Program-made: the position numbers and the translations under genes
Origin: an uncultured Bacilli bacterium
GTDB lineage: Bacteria > Bacillota_I > Bacilli_A > RF39 > UBA660
DNA: 12,295 nucleotides
Direction: 5' to 3'
Assembly (NCBI GenBank): GCA_947629075.1
Contig: CANRCI010000037.1
Location: 1-12,295 of the forward strand
In this document: one piece after another, positions 11,720-12,295 of the stretch
Position numbering within the stretch: the stretch's first letter is position 1
How the letters are laid out: each line of letters starts with the position of its first letter
Notes under the pieces: generated by a model
Databases searched by the model: none
Seen by the model: the letters and a program-made list of their open reading frames with translations, nothing else
What the model was told of the DNA's origin: nothing

Positions 11720-12295
11720 ATGGCAATTAGAAATTTTAAAGCTACTACTAATGGTAGACGTAAGATGAGTACTTTAATTAATACTGAAATTACTACTGAT
11801 ACTCCTGAAAAAAGTTTAGTAAAAATCATTACTAAAAATGGTGGACGTAATAATCAAGGTGTTATTACTGTAAGACATCACGGTGGTGGTGAAAAGAGAA
11901 AATACAGAATTATCGATTTTAAGAGAAATAAAAGAGATATTCCTGGTAAAGTTGCAACTATTGAATACGATCCAAACAGAAGTGCAAATATAGCTTTGAT
12001 CAATTATTCTGATGGTGAGAAGAGATATATTATTGCACCAAAGGATTTAAAAGTTGGTATGGAAGTAGTTGCTGGTGAAAATGTTGATATCAAAGTTGGT
12101 AATGCTTTACCACTTATTAATATTCCAGTTGGTACAGTAGTTCACAATATTGAACTTAGACCTGGTAAAGGTGGAGAACTTGCGAGAAGTGCTGGTTCAT
12201 CTGCTCAAATTCTTGGTCGTGAAGGTAACTATGTAATGATTCGCCTTTCAAGTGGTGAACAGAGATTAGTTCTTGGTACTTGCTATGCAACTATC
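11720..12295 (+). CDS. rplB: 50S ribosomal protein L2, right-truncated by the window edge
   Basis: L2 helps form the peptidyl-transferase centre and the bridge between subunits. The first 192 of the usual roughly 275 residues are present, starting MAIRNFKATTNGRRKMSTL. The body shows KNGGRNNQGVITVRHHGGG, KRKYRIIDFKR, VATIEYDPNRSANIALI, VGTVVHNIELRPGKGG and LARSAGSSAQILGREG, all standard. The gene begins 15 bases after the rplW stop, with AAGGAGGG at 11706-11713, six bases before ATG. It runs open to the last base; the C-terminal peptidyl-transferase extension lies outside the window. Confidence 0.98.
   Translation, partial: MAIRNFKATTNGRRKMSTLINTEITTDTPEKSLVKIITKNGGRNNQGVITVRHHGGGEKRKYRIIDFKRNKRDIPGKVATIEYDPNRSANIALINYSDGEKRYIIAPKDLKVGMEVVAGENVDIKVGNALPLINIPVGTVVHNIELRPGKGGELARSAGSSAQILGREGNYVMIRLSSGEQRLVLGTCYATI

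Noticed and set aside
1..12295. CRISPR arrays, insertion sequences, integrases, attachment sites or phage genes
   Set aside because: No regularly spaced repeats, transposase-like or integrase-like proteins, or flanking duplications of the tRNA 3' end were seen.

Overview
The window is AT-rich with strong AGGAGG-type ribosome binding sites, short intergenic gaps and many U-tracted terminator hairpins. Its S10 protein closely matches Bacillus-type S10. All of this points to a low-GC Bacillota, probably class Bacilli; an uncultured gut-type or Mollicutes-neighbouring lineage is possible but cannot be shown. Fourteen of the fifteen visible stop codons are TAA and one is TAG. No TGA stop is used. 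Tryptophan is written TGG in the genes inspected, so the standard code fits.

Layout. (1) 1-2410, accessory-looking. A membrane-protein gene leaves the left edge on the minus strand, divergent from a plus-strand set: a conserved hypothetical gene that appears frameshifted (254-613 and 609-815), a putative zinc metalloprotease with an HEITH motif (840-1790), and an acidic unknown protein (1907-2410). (2) 2598-5282, the cyclic-di-AMP operon: a one-pass membrane protein with a charged helix and an Ala/Pro/Gln-rich tail, then the diadenylate cyclase cdaA, then its YbbR-domain regulator cdaR. glmM, which often follows cdaR, does not. (3) 5367-9467, a run of mostly single-gene, envelope-directed units, each closed by a terminator: a lipoprotein with a LolA-like domain plus a DUF4367-like domain, a membrane-anchored thioredoxin-like protein without CxxC, tRNA-Asn(GTT), a CtpA-type S41 protease, and a two-helix membrane protein of unknown role. 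(4) 9526-12295, the start of the S10 ribosomal-protein operon: a strong promoter, a structured leader, then rpsJ, rplC, rplD, rplW and a right-truncated rplB.

The middle of the window is a collection of cell-surface and cell-wall-homeostasis genes: c-di-AMP signalling, an anchored protease, a lipoprotein and an anchored thioredoxin-like domain. The right side is core translation. The least explained parts are the 254-2410 set, the membrane protein in front of cdaA, and RNA elements around the ribosomal genes: the rpsJ leader and a 9-bp hairpin set directly against the rplD ribosome binding site. No CRISPR array, insertion sequence, integrase or phage structural gene was seen.
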